A program made the position numbers and the translations under genes. 64,000 nucleotides of DNA from Phenylobacterium sp. J426 (GTDB lineage: Bacteria; Pseudomonadota; Alphaproteobacteria; Caulobacterales; Caulobacteraceae). Positions 47,487-58,516 of the stretch are shown in pieces; the first letter of the stretch is position 1; each line of letters starts with the position of its first letter. The notes under the pieces were generated by a model, which worked only from the letters and a program-made list of their open reading frames with translations, was not told the DNA's origin and ran no database searches. The stretch is taken from assembly GCF_024699945.1 (NCBI RefSeq), contig NZ_JAJOMY010000001.1, forward strand, positions 682,001-746,000. The letters run 5' to 3'.

Positions 47487-48274
47487 CGGATCATCGGCAG
47501 GACGGCCTCGGCCAAAGCCTGGCCCAGGCGGACCTGCCCCGCCGCGGCTATGTGCAGGCCGTCGGCCTGCATGGGGAGGCCCTGTGCGTCGACGGAGAAG
47601 GTCAGCGTGTCGGCGTTGTCCACCGCGGCCTGGGCGGCGCGCACCTCGCTCGCATGGGCTCCGAAGTCGGGGATCCGCGCCAGGACCACCGGCGCCGCAG
47701 GCTCGCGCCAGCCTTGCCGCATCGCCTTGATAAGCGCAGTAAGGTTGGCCCGGTAGGCGCGCGCGGCGGAGGCGTCCATCGCGTCGGCTTCGCCCTGGAT
47801 CCAGACCACCGCGGCGATGCGGGGCTGAAGCCCCCTCGCCGCCAGCGCCGCCTTCGCCGCCTGCACCTCTGCGCTGGTCTCGGCGAAGAGCTCCTTCGAA
47901 GCGGGCGACCAGTCGAGACCCTCGCTCGGGGCCAGCGACGTCGAGCCGCGCGCCAGCTTCACGAGATAGAGAGGTCGATCGGGCCGCGCCGCGCGCCAGG
48001 TCCGCGCGAACCCGGCCTCCGGCCCCCATGCCCCCGGCCGGTTCGGAGAGCCCGTGTTGCGTCCGGGCTCCAGGACCTGGAACCGGCTGTCGCGCCAGAT
48101 CATCGCCTGCGGATCCCGCTCGCGGAACTCCGCGGGAAGGTCCGCCCCCGATAGCCCGTAGCCCAGAGCATTGGACTGGCCCGCGATCACCACGAGGTCC
48201 GCCTCCGGCCGCCCGGCGCATCCCAGCGCCAGCAGCGCCAGGGCCGTCACGGCAAGGCGACGCGTTCGGATCAT
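47483..48274 (-). CDS. SASA/CE6-type acetylesterase lipoprotein
   Basis: A 263-residue lipoprotein from ATG 48274: IRTRRLAVTALALLALGCAG has a lipobox LALGC. SGNH-hydrolase blocks follow: VVIAGQSNALGYGLSGADLP (nucleophile Ser), VVWIQGEADAMDASAAR and a C-terminal DGLHI with the catalytic Asp/His. The sialate O-acetylesterase/CE6 family removes acetyl groups from sugars; here, in a glycan locus, it may trim an exported polysaccharide or nutrient glycan. Confidence 0.87.
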   Translation of the reverse strand: MIRTRRLAVTALALLALGCAGRPEADLVVIAGQSNALGYGLSGADLPAEFRERDPQAMIWRDSRFQVLEPGRNTGSPNRPGAWGPEAGFARTWRAARPDRPLYLVKLARGSTSLAPSEGLDWSPASKELFAETSAEVQAAKAALAARGLQPRIAAVVWIQGEADAMDASAARAYRANLTALIKAMRQGWREPAAPVVLARIPDFGAHASEVRAAQAAVDNADTLTFSVDAQGLPMQADGLHIAAAGQVRLGQALAEAVLPMIR

Positions 48275-48390
48275 CTTCTCGATCACCGCTCGCCCCCAAA
48301 CTCCGCTGTCGCCCGTAAAGGATGCGGCCGCGGATCGCAATGAAGCCCCGCCGCTTGGGCGACGTGGCAGGGTCATGCTAGTCGCCGCCC

Positions 48391-50032
48391 ATGGACGCGG
48401 CGATCCTCTTCGAACCCGACGGATACCGGCTGGACCGGGGCAAGCTGATGGGCCGCCAGGCCGCCGGCAACGGTTTCCTGCGCGCGGTCGTGGCCGCCCA
48501 CGCGGGCAGGCCGATCTGGGGCTATTCGCCGTTCGGCGATGCGTCGCAGAGCTTCCGCGAAACCGTCCGGGAGCTCGATCCGAACGGACGAACCGAATGG
48601 ATTCGGCGCGAGGACCTGCGGGCCATGGCCGAACGCGGCGTGCTCTTCCGCCCGGACGGCGATCTCGGTCCTCAGGCGGACTTCCGCCTGCGCGCCGGCG
48701 TCGGCCGCTACAGCCTCTGCGGCGTCACCCACACGCTGTCGGGCCGGCCCATGGCCGCCTTCAGCGACTATCCTGTCGAGGCCCTGGCGCCGTGGGATGC
48801 GCTGATTTGCACCTCACGGGCGGCCGTCGCGGTCCTGGAGGGCGCGATCGTTGCGGGCGAGGAATACCTGTCGTGGCGCGTGGGGACCACGGTGCGCCCA
48901 CAGCGTCCGCAGCTGCCGGTGATCCCGCTGGGGGTGCATGTCGCGGATTTCGACTTCGGTCCGGGTGAGCGCGTCGCGGCGCGTCGGGAGCTCGGGATCG
49001 CGGACGACGAGGTCATGGCCCTCTCGGCCGGCCGGCTCGTGTTTCACGCCAAGGCACACCCCTTCCAGATGTTCGAGGGCCTCGAAGCCGCGGCCCGGGC
49101 CACAGGGAACAAGATCGTCCTTGCCCTTGCCGGCCAAGCCTCCAATCCGCAGACGGCCCAGGCATATGCCGACGGAGCCGCCCGCTACTGCCCCAGCGTG
49201 CGAACGATATTCATCGACGGCAAGGACTTCGCCCGCTACCGCGCCGGCTGGGCCGCCGCCGACCTGTTCATCTCCATCTCCGACAACATCCAGGAAACCT
49301 TCGGCATCACCCCGCTGGAAGCGATGGCCGCCGGCCTGCCGGTCGTGGTCAGCGATTGGGACGGCTACCGCGACACGGTGCGCGACGGCCAGGACGGCTT
49401 CTGCATCACCACCTACGCCCCGGCCGCCGGCGCCCGGCCCCGCCATCGGCCGCGCCTTCGAGGCCGGCACGCTGAACTACGACTATCTGCTCTACCGCAC
49501 CTGCATGGCGGTTTCCGTCGACATGCCCATGCTGGTCGAGCGCCTGACGGCCCTGGTTTCGGACGGCGCGCTCCGCCGACGTATGGGCGAGACGGGCCGC
49601 AGGCGGGCCCGCGAGGATTACGACTGGTCCCACATCTACCGGCGCTACCAGGCGCTCTGGGACGAGCTCAGCGCAATCCGTGTGCGCGAGTACGAGGGGA
49701 ACCGCGCGTATTGGGACCGCGCCCCCCGCAGCGCCCCCGGCCACCGCGACCCGTTCGAGGTCTTCGCCGGCTTCCCTACCCGGACGTTGGGGCCCAGGGC
49801 TCGTGTGGAGCGCACCGAGACAGGTTCTGCCGAGGCCTACGTCGCGCTCGAGAGCGACGTCCTGTTCAGCCATTGGAAGATCGCGCCCCCCATTGTCGAG
49901 GCGCTCTTCCAACGCCTGGCGGCGGGCCCGGCCACCATGACCGAACTTCAGGCGGTCTCGACCCTGGACATGGCGCTGACCGCGGAGGTGGTCGGACGCC
50001 TGGCCAAGATGAACCTGGTGCGCCCCCTCTAG
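48391..50032 (+). CDS. GT4-family glycosyltransferase, frameshifted
   Basis: One extra C at 49433-49435 splits the gene; corrected it is 546 residues. A GT-B enzyme with [60 protein letters not shown] and a C-terminal extension rich in aromatic residues ending [10 protein letters not shown]. It is clearly related to the truncated gene at 44610. Donor and acceptor are unknown. Divergent from the acetylesterase; the stop shares CTAG with hutU. Confidence 0.88.
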
Positions 50033-51693
50033 AGTATGCCCGGCAGGTCCAGGCCCTTCTCGCGGGCCGCGTCGAGGGCGATGTCGTAGCCGGCGTCGGC
50101 GTGGCGCATCACGCCCGTGGCGGGATCGTTCCAGAGCACGCGCTCGATCCGCTTCGCGGCCGCTTCGGTGCCGTCGCAGACGATGACCATGCCCGAGTGC
50201 TGGGAGTAGCCCATGCCCACGCCGCCGCCGTGGTGCAGGCTGACCCAGGTCGCCCCCGAGGCCGTGTTGAGCAGGGCGTTCAGCAACGGCCAGTCCGAGA
50301 CGGCGTCGGAGCCATCGCGCATCGCCTCTGTTTCCCGGTTCGGCGAGGCGACGGAGCCGGAATCAAGGTGGTCGCGGCCGATGACCACTGGAGCCTTCAG
50401 TTCGCCCCGGGCCACCATCTCATTGAACGCCAGGCCCAGCCGGTGCCGGTCGCCCAGGCCCACCCAGCAGATGCGCGCCGGCAGCCCCTGGAACTTGATC
50501 TTCTTCCCGGCCATGTCGAGCCAGTTGTGCAGGTGCGGATTGTCGGGGATCAGTTCCTTCACCTTGGCGTCGGTGCGGGCAATGTCCTCCGGATCGCCGG
50601 ATAGCGCCGCCCATCGGAAGGGCCCGATCCCTCGGCAGAACAATGGGCGGATATAAGCTGGCACGAAGCCGGGAAAGTCGAAGGCGTCCGTGACGCCCGC
50701 GTCCTTGGCCACCTGGCGGATGTTGTTGCCGTAGTCCACGGTCGGCACGCCGCGCTTGCGGAAGTCCAGCATCGCCCGGACGTGCTCGGCCATCGAGGCG
50801 CGGGCCGCCTCCTCCACCTGATCCGGCGCCTGCTCGCGCATCGCCGCCCAGCGCTCCAGGCTCCAGCCCTTCGGCAGGTAGCCGTTGATCGGATCATGCG
50901 CCGAGGTCTGGTCGGTCAGCAGGTCGGGCAGCACGCCGCGGGCCAGGATTTCCGGCAGCACCTCGCAGGCGTTGCCCAGGAGGCCAATCGAAACCGCCTG
51001 TCGCTCGGCCCTGGCGCGCTCGATGATCTGAAGCGCCTCGTCCAGCGTCTCGGCGGCGTGGTCAAGGTAGCCGGTGCGCAGGCGCATCTCGATCCGGCTC
51101 GGCTGGCACTCGATGGCGAGGCACGAAGCGCCGGCCATCACGGCCGCCAGGGGCTGCGCCCCACCCATGCCGCCCAGGCCCGCCGTCAGGAGCCAGCGGC
51201 CGGACAGGTCTCCGCCGTAGTGCTGGCGGCCCATCTCGACGAAGGTCTCGTAGGTGCCCTGAACGATGCCCTGCGTGCCGATGTAGATCCACGACCCGGC
51301 GGTCATCTGGCCATACATGGCGAGCCCCTTGCGATCGAGCTCGTTGAAGTGCTCCCAGCTCGCCCACTTCGGCACGAGGTTGGAATTCGCCAGCAGCACG
51401 CGCGGGGCGTCCGGGTGCGTGCGGAACACGCCCACCGGCTTGCCGGATTGAATCAGCAGGGTCTCGTCCTCGCCGAGCCGCTTCAGCGTCTCGACGATCG
51501 TGTCGTAGCTCTCCCAGTCCCGGGCCGCCTTGCCGATCCCGCCGTAGACCACGAGGTCTTCCGGCCGCTCGGCCACGTCCGGATGCAGGTTGTTCATCAG
51601 CATCCTGAGCGGCGCTTCGGTGAGCCAGCTCTTCGTCGTCAGCTCTGGGCCGACGGGCGGACGAATGACGCGGGTGGGGTCGTGACGGGTCAT
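50029..51693 (-). CDS. hutU: Urocanate hydratase
   Basis: A 554-residue enzyme with the family N-terminus [20 protein letters not shown], the NAD-binding [20 protein letters not shown] and the C-terminal [20 protein letters not shown]. It converts urocanate to imidazolonepropionate using tightly bound NAD. Last gene of the minus-strand hut operon (hutI-H-G-U), in ATGA overlap with hutG. Confidence 0.97.
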   Translation of the reverse strand: MTRHDPTRVIRPPVGPELTTKSWLTEAPLRMLMNNLHPDVAERPEDLVVYGGIGKAARDWESYDTIVETLKRLGEDETLLIQSGKPVGVFRTHPDAPRVLLANSNLVPKWASWEHFNELDRKGLAMYGQMTAGSWIYIGTQGIVQGTYETFVEMGRQHYGGDLSGRWLLTAGLGGMGGAQPLAAVMAGASCLAIECQPSRIEMRLRTGYLDHAAETLDEALQIIERARAERQAVSIGLLGNACEVLPEILARGVLPDLLTDQTSAHDPINGYLPKGWSLERWAAMREQAPDQVEEAARASMAEHVRAMLDFRKRGVPTVDYGNNIRQVAKDAGVTDAFDFPGFVPAYIRPLFCRGIGPFRWAALSGDPEDIARTDAKVKELIPDNPHLHNWLDMAGKKIKFQGLPARICWVGLGDRHRLGLAFNEMVARGELKAPVVIGRDHLDSGSVASPNRETEAMRDGSDAVSDWPLLNALLNTASGATWVSLHHGGGVGMGYSQHSGMVIVCDGTEAAAKRIERVLWNDPATGVMRHADAGYDIALDAAREKGLDLPGIL

Positions 51694-52514
51694 CGGCGGG
51701 CAAAATCCAGGCAGGCGTTGAGAACGTGGCTGAGGGCGCTACGCATGCTGCGGGCGCGGTCGTGATCGTACGGCGTCGGCCAGACGCCGGGCTGCAGCGG
51801 GCCGTCCGGTTCGTCCATGTAGCCGCGGCAGGCCAGCTCCATCTGGACGGCGTGAACACCGTCGCCGGGGCGGCCGTAGTGGCGGGTCGTCCAGCCGCCC
51901 TTGAAGCGCCCATTGGTCACTCGGCTGTAGCCCGATACGTCGCACGCGGCCTCGACGGCAGTCGCCAGCGCGGGATCGCAGCTCGCGCCGGAATGCGTCC
52001 CGATGTTGAAGTTCGGGAGCTCGCCTTCAAACAGCCTCGGGACCCGCGAGCGGATGGAATGGGCCTCGTACAGCACCACCTTGCCATGGGCGGCGCGCAG
52101 GCGGTCGAGCTCGGCGGCCAGCGTGGCGTGATAAGGCTCGAACCAGGTCGCCCGCCGCTGGTCGATCTCGGCAGCGCACGGCCCCTGCCCCTCCAGATAC
52201 AGCGGCTCGCCGTCGAAGGTGGTCGTCGGGCAGAGTTCGGTCGTCGCCTGGCCCGGATAAAGCGACGCGCCCGACGGATCGCGGTTCACATCGATGACCG
52301 TCCGCGAGATGTTCGTCCGCACCGTGGTCGCTCCGAGGTCGGCGGCGAAGTCGTACAGGCGCTCGATCCACCAGTCGGCGTCCTTGCGCGCCAGCCAAGG
52401 CGAGACCAGTCGCGCTTCGATCTCGGGCGGGATGTCCGTGCCCGTGTGCGGAAAGCTGACGACCAGGGGCGCTTCGCCGCGCGCGACCTCCAGCCAGTCG
52501 GTGGACGGCGCCAT
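51690..52514 (-). CDS. hutG: N-formylglutamate deformylase
   Basis: A 274-residue enzyme: [80 protein letters not shown] and [17 protein letters not shown]. This is the zinc amidohydrolase of the FGase family that frees glutamate and formate, the partner of HutF in the five-step pathway. Coupled to hutH and hutU by ATGA overlaps. Confidence 0.96.
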   Translation of the reverse strand: MAPSTDWLEVARGEAPLVVSFPHTGTDIPPEIEARLVSPWLARKDADWWIERLYDFAADLGATTVRTNISRTVIDVNRDPSGASLYPGQATTELCPTTTFDGEPLYLEGQGPCAAEIDQRRATWFEPYHATLAAELDRLRAAHGKVVLYEAHSIRSRVPRLFEGELPNFNIGTHSGASCDPALATAVEAACDVSGYSRVTNGRFKGGWTTRHYGRPGDGVHAVQMELACRGYMDEPDGPLQPGVWPTPYDHDRARSMRSALSHVLNACLDFARR

Positions 52515-54034
52515 CACGCGACACCCGGCAGGTCGGCCAGCGCCAGCTCCCCCGCCCGCAGAATGGCGACGGCGGCCTCGATGTCCGGGGCGAAGTGGCG
52601 GTCGTTGTCGAGGGCCGGCACGTCCCGGCGCAGGCGCGCGCGGACGGTCTCCAGCGCCGCGCTCGACGCCAGCGGCGCATGGAAGTCGCAACCTTGCGCC
52701 GCCGCCAGCAGCTCCACCGCCAGCACGCCCTCGAGATTGCGGGTCATCGCGAGAAGGCGACGGGCTCCATGCGCGGCCATCGAGACGTGGTCCTCCTGGT
52801 TGGCGCTGGTCGGGATGGAATCGACGCTCGCCGGATGGGCCAGCTGCTTGTTCTCCGACACGAGCGCGGCGGCGGTCACCTGTGGGATCATGAAGCCCGA
52901 GTTCAAACCGGGTTTCGGCGTGAGGAAGGCGGGCAGGCCCGACAGCGCCGGGTCCACCAGCATGGCCACCCGCCGCTCGGCGATTGAACCGATCTCGCAG
53001 ACCGCCAGGGCGATCATGTCGGCCGCGAAGGCAACCGGTTCGGCATGGAAGTTGCCGCCCGACAGCGCCTCGTCCGCATCCGGGAAGATCAGCGGATTGT
53101 CCGAGACCCCGTTCGCCTCGACCGTGAGCGTCGCCGCGGCCTGACGCAGCACGTCCAGAGCCGCGCCCATCACCTGCGGCTGGCAGCGCAGGCAGTACGG
53201 GTCCTGCACCCGCTCGTCGTCCTTGAGATGCGAGGCGCGGATGGCGGACCCGGCCATCAGCGCGCGCAGGGCGTCGGCGGCTTCGATCTGGCCCGGCTGG
53301 CGGCGCAGCGCATGAATTCGAGGGTCGAACGGCGTGTCCGAGCCCTTGGCGGCCTCGGTCGACAGGGCGCCGGTCACCAGGGCTGAGCGGAACAGACGCT
53401 CCGCCTCGAAAAGCCCTGCGAGCGCGTTGGCGGTCGAGAACTGGGTTCCGTTCAGCAGCGCGAGGCCCTCCTTGGGCCCCAGCTCCAGTGGCGCAAGGCC
53501 TGCGGCCGCCAGCGCCTGGCCGGCCTCGGCGCGGCGGCCGCCTGCCTCGATCTCGCCAACCCCGATCATGGCCGCAGCCATGTGCGCCAGGGGCGCGAGG
53601 TCTCCCGAGGCGCCGACCGAGCCCTGCCCCGGCACGACGGGGATCAGGTCGAGCTGGATCATCTTCTCCAGCAACTGGATGGTCGCGGGAGCCACGCCCG
53701 AGGCCCCCTGGGCCAGACTGGCCAGCTTCAGCGCCATCATCAGCCGCACCACGGCGCGCGGCGACGGATCGCCGACCCCCGCGGCATGACTGAGCACCAG
53801 GTTCCGCTGCAGGGTCGCCAGGTCGGCGTCGGCGATGCGCACGGTGGCGAGCTTTCCGAAACCGGTGTTGATCCCGTAGACCGGCTCGCCCTTGGCCAGG
53901 ATGCGCGCCACGGCGGCCGCGCTCTCGGCGACGACGGCGTCGGTCGCGGGGTCGAGGCGTACCGCAGCGCCGTTCCAGATGGCGCGCCAGTCGGCCAGCG
54001 GCGTGTCGCCGGGCCGGATCACGATCTCGGTCAA
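52514..54034 (-). CDS. hutH: Histidine ammonia-lyase
   Basis: A 506-residue enzyme starting at TTG in a TTGA overlap with hutI. The MIO-forming Ala-Ser-Gly is in [30 protein letters not shown] and [20 protein letters not shown] are family blocks, and the C-terminal [20 protein letters not shown] follows. It removes ammonia from histidine to give urocanate. Confidence 0.97.
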   Translation of the reverse strand: MTEIVIRPGDTPLADWRAIWNGAAVRLDPATDAVVAESAAAVARILAKGEPVYGINTGFGKLATVRIADADLATLQRNLVLSHAAGVGDPSPRAVVRLMMALKLASLAQGASGVAPATIQLLEKMIQLDLIPVVPGQGSVGASGDLAPLAHMAAAMIGVGEIEAGGRRAEAGQALAAAGLAPLELGPKEGLALLNGTQFSTANALAGLFEAERLFRSALVTGALSTEAAKGSDTPFDPRIHALRRQPGQIEAADALRALMAGSAIRASHLKDDERVQDPYCLRCQPQVMGAALDVLRQAAATLTVEANGVSDNPLIFPDADEALSGGNFHAEPVAFAADMIALAVCEIGSIAERRVAMLVDPALSGLPAFLTPKPGLNSGFMIPQVTAAALVSENKQLAHPASVDSIPTSANQEDHVSMAAHGARRLLAMTRNLEGVLAVELLAAAQGCDFHAPLASSAALETVRARLRRDVPALDNDRHFAPDIEAAVAILRAGELALADLPGVA

Positions 54035-55224
54035 TGGCCCCTCCAGACGCGGGCGTGCAGCGGATTGAATCCCATCCGGTAGACGAGCTCGGCCGGGCGC
54101 TCGATGTCCCAGATGGCGAGGTCGCAGATCTTGCCCGGCTCCAGCGTGCCGACATCGTCCTGACGGCCGAGGGCCCGGGCGGCGTTGCGCGTGACGCCCG
54201 TGAGGCATTCCTCCACGGTCAGGCGGAAGAGCGTCGCGCCCATGTTCATGGCCAGCAGCAACGAGGTCAGCGGCGAGGTGCCGGGATTGCAGTCGGTCGC
54301 GATCGCCATCGGCACGTTCGCAGCCCGCAGGCCCGCGATCGGCGGGACCTTCTCGTCCCGCAGGAAGTAGAAGGCTCCCGGCAGCAGCACCGCGGTCGTG
54401 CCCGCCTGGGCCATCGCCTGCACTCCGGCGTCGTCCAGGTGCTCGAGATGGTCGGCCGAAAGTGCGCCGTAGCGGGCGGCGAGCGCCGCGCCGTCCAGGT
54501 TCGACAACTGCTCGGCATGCAGCTTCACCGGCAGCCCCGCGGCCTGCGCCGCCTGGAACACCCGCTCCGTCTGGACCGGCGTGAAGCCTATGCCCTCGCA
54601 GAAGGCGTCCACAGCGTCAGCGAGGCCCGCCTGGGCCACCGCAGGGATCATCTCCTCGCAGACGACGTCGATGTAGCCGTCGGGATCGCCGGCGAATTCC
54701 GGCGGTAGGGCGTGGGCCCCGAGGAAGGTGGCCGCGATCGTCGCCCGATCGCCAAGGGCGCGGGCCGCGCGCAGCAGCTTGAGCTCGTCGGCCGTCGACA
54801 GGCCGTAACCGGACTTCACCTCCACCGTGGTGACGCCTTCGGCGACCAGAGCCTCCAGCCTTGGCCGGGCGGCCGACGTCAGCTCGACCTCGGACGCCGC
54901 CCGTGTCGCCGCAACCGTCGAAGCGATGCCGCCGCCAGCCCTGGCGATCTCCTCGTAGGTCGCTCCCTGCAGGCGCAGCTCGAACTCATGAGCGCGGTCG
55001 CCCGCATGGACGAGGTGGGTATGGCAGTCGATCAGGCCAGGGGTGATCCACCGGCCTTCGCAGTCGATCCGCCGTCCCGCCAGGACCTCGCCGGGCGCGT
55101 CGGCGGCGGGGCCGACATAGACGATCCGCTCGCCGTCCGCCGCCACCGCGCCGTCCTCGATGACGCCAAGGCCCGGCAGGCGCGGGTCGACCGTCGCGAG
55201 CCGGGCGTTCACCCAGATGTTCAT
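54031..55224 (-). CDS. hutI: Imidazolonepropionase
   Basis: A 397-residue amidohydrolase from ATG 55224, preceded by GGAGGGAGGCCGC. Metal site [20 protein letters not shown], then [40 protein letters not shown] and [20 protein letters not shown]. It hydrolyses imidazolonepropionate to formiminoglutamate. First gene of the minus-strand hut operon, downstream of the HutC operator. Confidence 0.97.
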   Translation of the reverse strand: MNIWVNARLATVDPRLPGLGVIEDGAVAADGERIVYVGPAADAPGEVLAGRRIDCEGRWITPGLIDCHTHLVHAGDRAHEFELRLQGATYEEIARAGGGIASTVAATRAASEVELTSAARPRLEALVAEGVTTVEVKSGYGLSTADELKLLRAARALGDRATIAATFLGAHALPPEFAGDPDGYIDVVCEEMIPAVAQAGLADAVDAFCEGIGFTPVQTERVFQAAQAAGLPVKLHAEQLSNLDGAALAARYGALSADHLEHLDDAGVQAMAQAGTTAVLLPGAFYFLRDEKVPPIAGLRAANVPMAIATDCNPGTSPLTSLLLAMNMGATLFRLTVEECLTGVTRNAARALGRQDDVGTLEPGKICDLAIWDIERPAELVYRMGFNPLHARVWRGH

Positions 55225-55255
55225 GCGGCCTCCCTCCGTGCTTGCGGCCATCGAT

Positions 55256-55267
55256 ATGTATAGACAT
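55256..55267. promoter_or_regulatory. Likely HutC operator
   Basis: ATGTATAGACAT is a near-perfect inverted repeat in the 69-base region between the divergent hutI and hutF genes and resembles the TGTATA-type sites described for HutC. A single operator here could control both hut transcripts. Confidence 0.7.
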
Positions 55268-55293
55268 TATGGCGCAGGCCGAAAGGGTGTCCA

Positions 55294-56653
55294 GTGACTG
55301 AAAGCTCCCTCTGGTTCGAACATGCGTTGCTGAGCGATGGCTGGGCGCGTGGGGTCCGACTGTCGTTCGTCGACGGACGGATCGCGCACATCGTTTGCGA
55401 TGCGACCCGCCGGCCCGACGACTCCGCCCATGGCGCGGCCCTGCCCGGCCTCTGCAACCTGCACAGCCACGCCTTTCAACGCGGCATGGCGGGGATGGCC
55501 GAGGTTGCGGGGCCCGAGGGCGACAACTTCTGGACCTGGCGTGAAGCCATGTACCTGTTCGTCGATCGCCTCACGCCCGACGACAACCGCGCCATCGCCG
55601 AGCTCGCCTTCGCCGAAATGCTGGAAGCCGGCTTCACCCGGGTGGGCGAGTTCCACTACCTGCACAACGACCTGGACGGCGGCGCCTATGCCGATCCCGC
55701 CGAAATGGCCCACGGCATCGTCGGCGCCGCCGAGACCACGGGGATCGCGCTCACCCTGCTGCCGGTCTTTTATGCCCACGCCAACTTTGGCGGCCTGCCG
55801 CCCAAGCCCGGTCAGCGGCGCTTCATCCAGCACGTCGAAGGCTTCGGCCGGCTGCTCGAAGCTAGCCGGGCCGCCGTCGCTGGCCTCCCGGACTCCGTCG
55901 TCGGCGCCCGCGCCCCACAGCCTGCGCGCGGTGACGCCGGACGAGCTCGCCGCGGTCGTGGCCCTCACCGAGGGGCCGGTCCACACTCACGCCGCCGAAC
56001 AGGTGAAGGAGGTCGAGGACTGCCTGGCCTGGTCAGGCGCCAGGCCAGTGGAATGGCTCCTGGACAACGCCGCCGTGGACGATCGCTGGTGCCTGGTTCA
56101 CGCCACCCACATGACGCCGGACGAGACGCGTGGCCTGGCCGCCAGCGGCGCCGTGGCCGGCCTCTGTCCGGTCACCGAGGCCAATCTCGGAGACGGCGTC
56201 TTCCCGACGCGAGACTATCTGCGGCACGGCGGCGCGCTGGGCGTCGGCACCGATTCCAACGTGCTCATCGACGCCGCCGCGGAGCTCCGCGGCCTGGAGT
56301 ACGCCCAGCGCCTTGTCGCGCGGGCCCGGAACGTCACCGCGCCTGGCGCGGGCCGTTCCACCGGCGCCACCCTCTTCCAGGCGGCCTTGGCGGGCGGCGC
56401 GCAGGCGCTCGGCGCTCAGGCCGGCCTCCGGGTCGGCGCGCCCGCCGACCTCGTTGCGCTGGACCTCGACCACCCTTCGCTGGCGGGACGCGGCGGAGAC
56501 GCCATCCTGGATGCCTGGATCTTCGCCTGCCGGGACAATCCGGTAAGCGCCGTCTGGCGGCGCGGGCGACAGGTGGTCGCTGACGGCCGGCATGTCGCCC
56601 GCGACGCCATCGTCGCCCGCTACCGCGAGACGCTCGCCCGGATCACGGCATGA
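55294..56653 (+). CDS. hutF: Formimidoylglutamate deiminase, frameshifted
   Basis: Starts at GTG 55294 with GAAAGGG before it. Amidohydrolase blocks: LPGLCNLHSHAFQRGMAGMA, NFWTWREAMYLFVDRLTPDD, GPVHTHAAEQVKEVEDCLAW, WCLVHATHMTPDETRGLAAS and GVGTDSNVLIDAAAELRGLE. One extra C at 55907-55909 breaks the frame; removing it restores VGAAPHSLRAVTPDELAAVV and 452 residues. HutF converts formiminoglutamate to formylglutamate and ammonia, the step before HutG. Confidence 0.94.
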
Positions 56654-57363
56654 GCGAGGCCTCGCTCCATCGACGCATCCGAGCGGACGTCCAGGCGCGC
56701 ATCCTCTCCGGCGAATGGCCGCCGGGCCATCGCATCCCCGCCGAGCACGAACTGATGGCCGATTACGGCTGCTCGCGCATGACGGTGAACAAGGCTCTGG
56801 GTCCTCTGACCGAAGCCGGGCTGATCGAACGCCGCAGGCGGGCCGGCTCCTTTGTGGCCAGACCGAAGATCCACTCGGCCGTGCTCGACATCCCCGATAT
56901 CGCCGCGGAAGTCGCCGCGCGTGGCGAGGCCTATGGCTACGAACTGCTCGCCCGCGAGGAACGGCCGGCCAACGATGAGGAAGCGCGGGCGCTCGACCTC
57001 GACCCCGCAGCGCCCGTACTGGCGCTGCGCTGCCTGCATCGGGCGGCGGGGCGGCCCTTCGCGCTGGAGGAGCGGCTGGTGAATCTGGCCGCCGTTCCCG
57101 AAGCCCGCGCCGTGGATTTCGAGCGGACGCCGCCCGGAAGCTGGTTGCTGGGCCACGTCCCATGGACCGAGGCCGAGCACCGCATCGGCGCGGCCGCGGC
57201 CGGGCGTGTCGCCGCCAAAACCCTCGGGATTTCGACAGGCGCAGCCTGCCTCGTGCTGCATCGCCGAACCTGGCGGGGCAGCGAGCGTATCACCGACGTA
57301 CGCATGACCTTTCCGGGCGACGCTTACGACCTCGTCGCCCGCTTCACGCCCTCCCAGACCTGA
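56650..57363 (+). CDS. hutC: Histidine utilisation repressor (GntR family)
   Basis: A 237-residue regulator in ATGA overlap with hutF. N-terminal winged helix LHRRIRADVQARILSGEWPP with LMADYGCSRMTVNKALGPLT, then a UTRA ligand domain (VLALRCLHRAAGRPFALEER, WTEAEHRIGAAAAGRVAAKT) ending RITDVRMTFPGDAYDLVARF. HutC releases DNA on binding urocanate; it controls the hut genes on both strands. Confidence 0.95.
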   Translation: MSEASLHRRIRADVQARILSGEWPPGHRIPAEHELMADYGCSRMTVNKALGPLTEAGLIERRRRAGSFVARPKIHSAVLDIPDIAAEVAARGEAYGYELLAREERPANDEEARALDLDPAAPVLALRCLHRAAGRPFALEERLVNLAAVPEARAVDFERTPPGSWLLGHVPWTEAEHRIGAAAAGRVAAKTLGISTGAACLVLHRRTWRGSERITDVRMTFPGDAYDLVARFTPSQT

Positions 57364-57390
57364 GCGCGGCGAAAGCCGGGCGCAAACGAA

Positions 57391-57416
57391 AAGCCCCCGG
57401 CCGGCGGCCGGGGGCT
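57391..57416 (-). terminator. Intrinsic terminator of the small lipoprotein gene
   Basis: AAGCCCCCGGCC and GGCCGGGGGCTT form a 12-bp perfect stem around GGC. Read on the minus strand the stem is followed by TTCGTTTGCG, giving a T-rich tail after the lipoprotein gene. It may also stop hutC transcription, although the plus side lacks a T-tract. Confidence 0.85.
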
Positions 57417-57457
57417 TGCGTGACAGCGCCGGCGGACCGGCGCAATGTCTTGCCGTC

Positions 57458-57700
57458 TTACTTCGACGGGCTGGTGTCGGGCGTGTTCTGGGTGGTGGCG
57501 CCGCCGTCGGCGTTGCCGGCCTGTTGCTCGATGGCGTCGGCCTGGGCGTTCAGGGCCTTTTCCTGAGCTTCGTTCGGCGTCGCGGCAGCTTGGCTCTCAA
57601 GCGCATCGGCCTTCTGCTCGGCGGCCTGGTCCTGCGGGCTGCTGCACGCGGCGAGCGAGACAGCGGCGAGAGCGGCGAAAGCGGCAGTGCGGAGTTTCAT
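57458..57700 (-). CDS. Small alanine/glutamine-rich lipoprotein
   Basis: An 80-residue lipoprotein, MKLRTAAFAALAAVSLAACS, with lipobox SLAAC. The mature part is a hydrophilic helix-prone chain (QDQAAEQKADALESQAAATP, EKALNAQADAIEQQAGNADG) and a disordered end. It resembles small envelope stress lipoproteins but I cannot place it in a family. It has its own EcfG-type promoter and a strong terminator, so it is a single-gene unit. Confidence 0.85.
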   Translation of the reverse strand: MKLRTAAFAALAAVSLAACSSPQDQAAEQKADALESQAAATPNEAQEKALNAQADAIEQQAGNADGGATTQNTPDTSPSK

Positions 57701-57736
57701 GGTTCAGCCCCTTGTTTGGGTTGCAAGCTGGACCGT

Positions 57737-57762
57737 AACGGCGATCCTTATCTTTTGGTTCC
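57737..57762 (-). promoter_or_regulatory. EcfG/SigT-type general stress promoter
   Basis: On the minus strand GGAAC, 17 bases, CGTT: an exact match to the alphaproteobacterial general stress sigma factor pattern. Transcription would start about 28 bases before the lipoprotein ATG at 57700. Confidence 0.75.
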
Positions 57763-57952
57763 TCGCGATCTTGTGATCGACCGGCCATTTGCGGCGAATA
57801 CGGGGTCCTTCGCGCGGATTTCCGCAGCCTCCCGCCCCGGCAGGAGGCTAGCGCGCAGCGACGAAATTTGACGCGCATCAAGGTGTGGCGCGCGCCATCG
57901 GCTAGCCTCGACGCCTACACGCCAGGCCGGGCGGAGGCGGTCGATGCTGGGC

Positions 57953-58114
57953 ATGAAGCTGTCGGCGCCGCGCAGGCCGCTTGCGCCGATACGCTGCGAA
58001 GATCCTGATCCGGGCCCTGGCGAGGTGCGGCTGCGGGTCCAGGCCTGCGGCGTTTGCCGGACCGACCTGCACATCGCCGACGGCGAGCTCGCCCTGCGCC
58101 CCGGGGGCGTGATC
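57953..58114 (+). pseudogene. Zinc alcohol dehydrogenase, N-terminal fragment only
   Basis: The first 54 residues of a GroES-like zinc alcohol dehydrogenase are clear: [20 protein letters not shown], then [20 protein letters not shown] with the catalytic zinc Cys, and [11 protein letters not shown]. The next expected residues (GHE, with the catalytic His/Glu) are missing and the sequence changes to an HlyD-like protein. An in-frame ATG nine bases upstream (57944) is also possible. Confidence 0.8.
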
Positions 58115-58387
58115 CCCGCGCTCCGCCCGGGCTATCGCTTTTGGGGTCGCGTCATCCTGCGAGACGCCCGCGGCGGTGAAGGCGCCTCTCGGCGCGCTTG
58201 TGCGGCGGGATGGCGGCTGGGCCGCCGATGCGATCGTTGACGGACGGGCGCGGCTGACGCCCATCGAAGCGGGCGCGCTGACGGTCCGCGAGGCCGAGGT
58301 GCGGTCCGGCCTGCAGCCCGGTCAGCAGCTCGTTGTCTTCCCCTCCGACAAGGTGAAGGACGGCGTCCGCGTCCGGCCGCGGCCGAG
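58115..58387 (+). pseudogene. HlyD-family efflux adaptor, C-terminal fragment
   Basis: [13 protein letters not shown] then, after a further frame change near 58150, ETPAAVKAPLGALVRRDGGW, then ARLTPIEAGALTVREAEVRS and GLQPGQQLVVFPSDKVKDGV match the end of RND/ABC-type periplasmic adaptor proteins. The N-terminal lipoyl and coiled-coil domains are absent. The fragment follows directly on the alcohol dehydrogenase remnant. A stem GGCCGAG/CTCGGCC (58381-58406) runs into a C8 tract (58405-58412) just after it. Confidence 0.75.
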
Positions 58388-58458
58388 ACCCGGTTTAACC
58401 TCGGCCCCCCCCACCTCGACACTTCCGCATCGGCCGCGAACCGGCTCACTGCCGTCAC

Positions 58459-58477
58459 GGACACCTGCGAGGTGTCC
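58459..58477. repeat. Short hairpin
   Basis: GGACACCT and AGGTGTCC, 8-bp perfect arms around GCG, in the non-coding stretch after the HlyD remnant. Function unknown. Confidence 0.4.
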
Positions 58478-58516
58478 CACACCGCCCCGTCGATCAGCCG
58501 TCGCAGATGCTTACTG

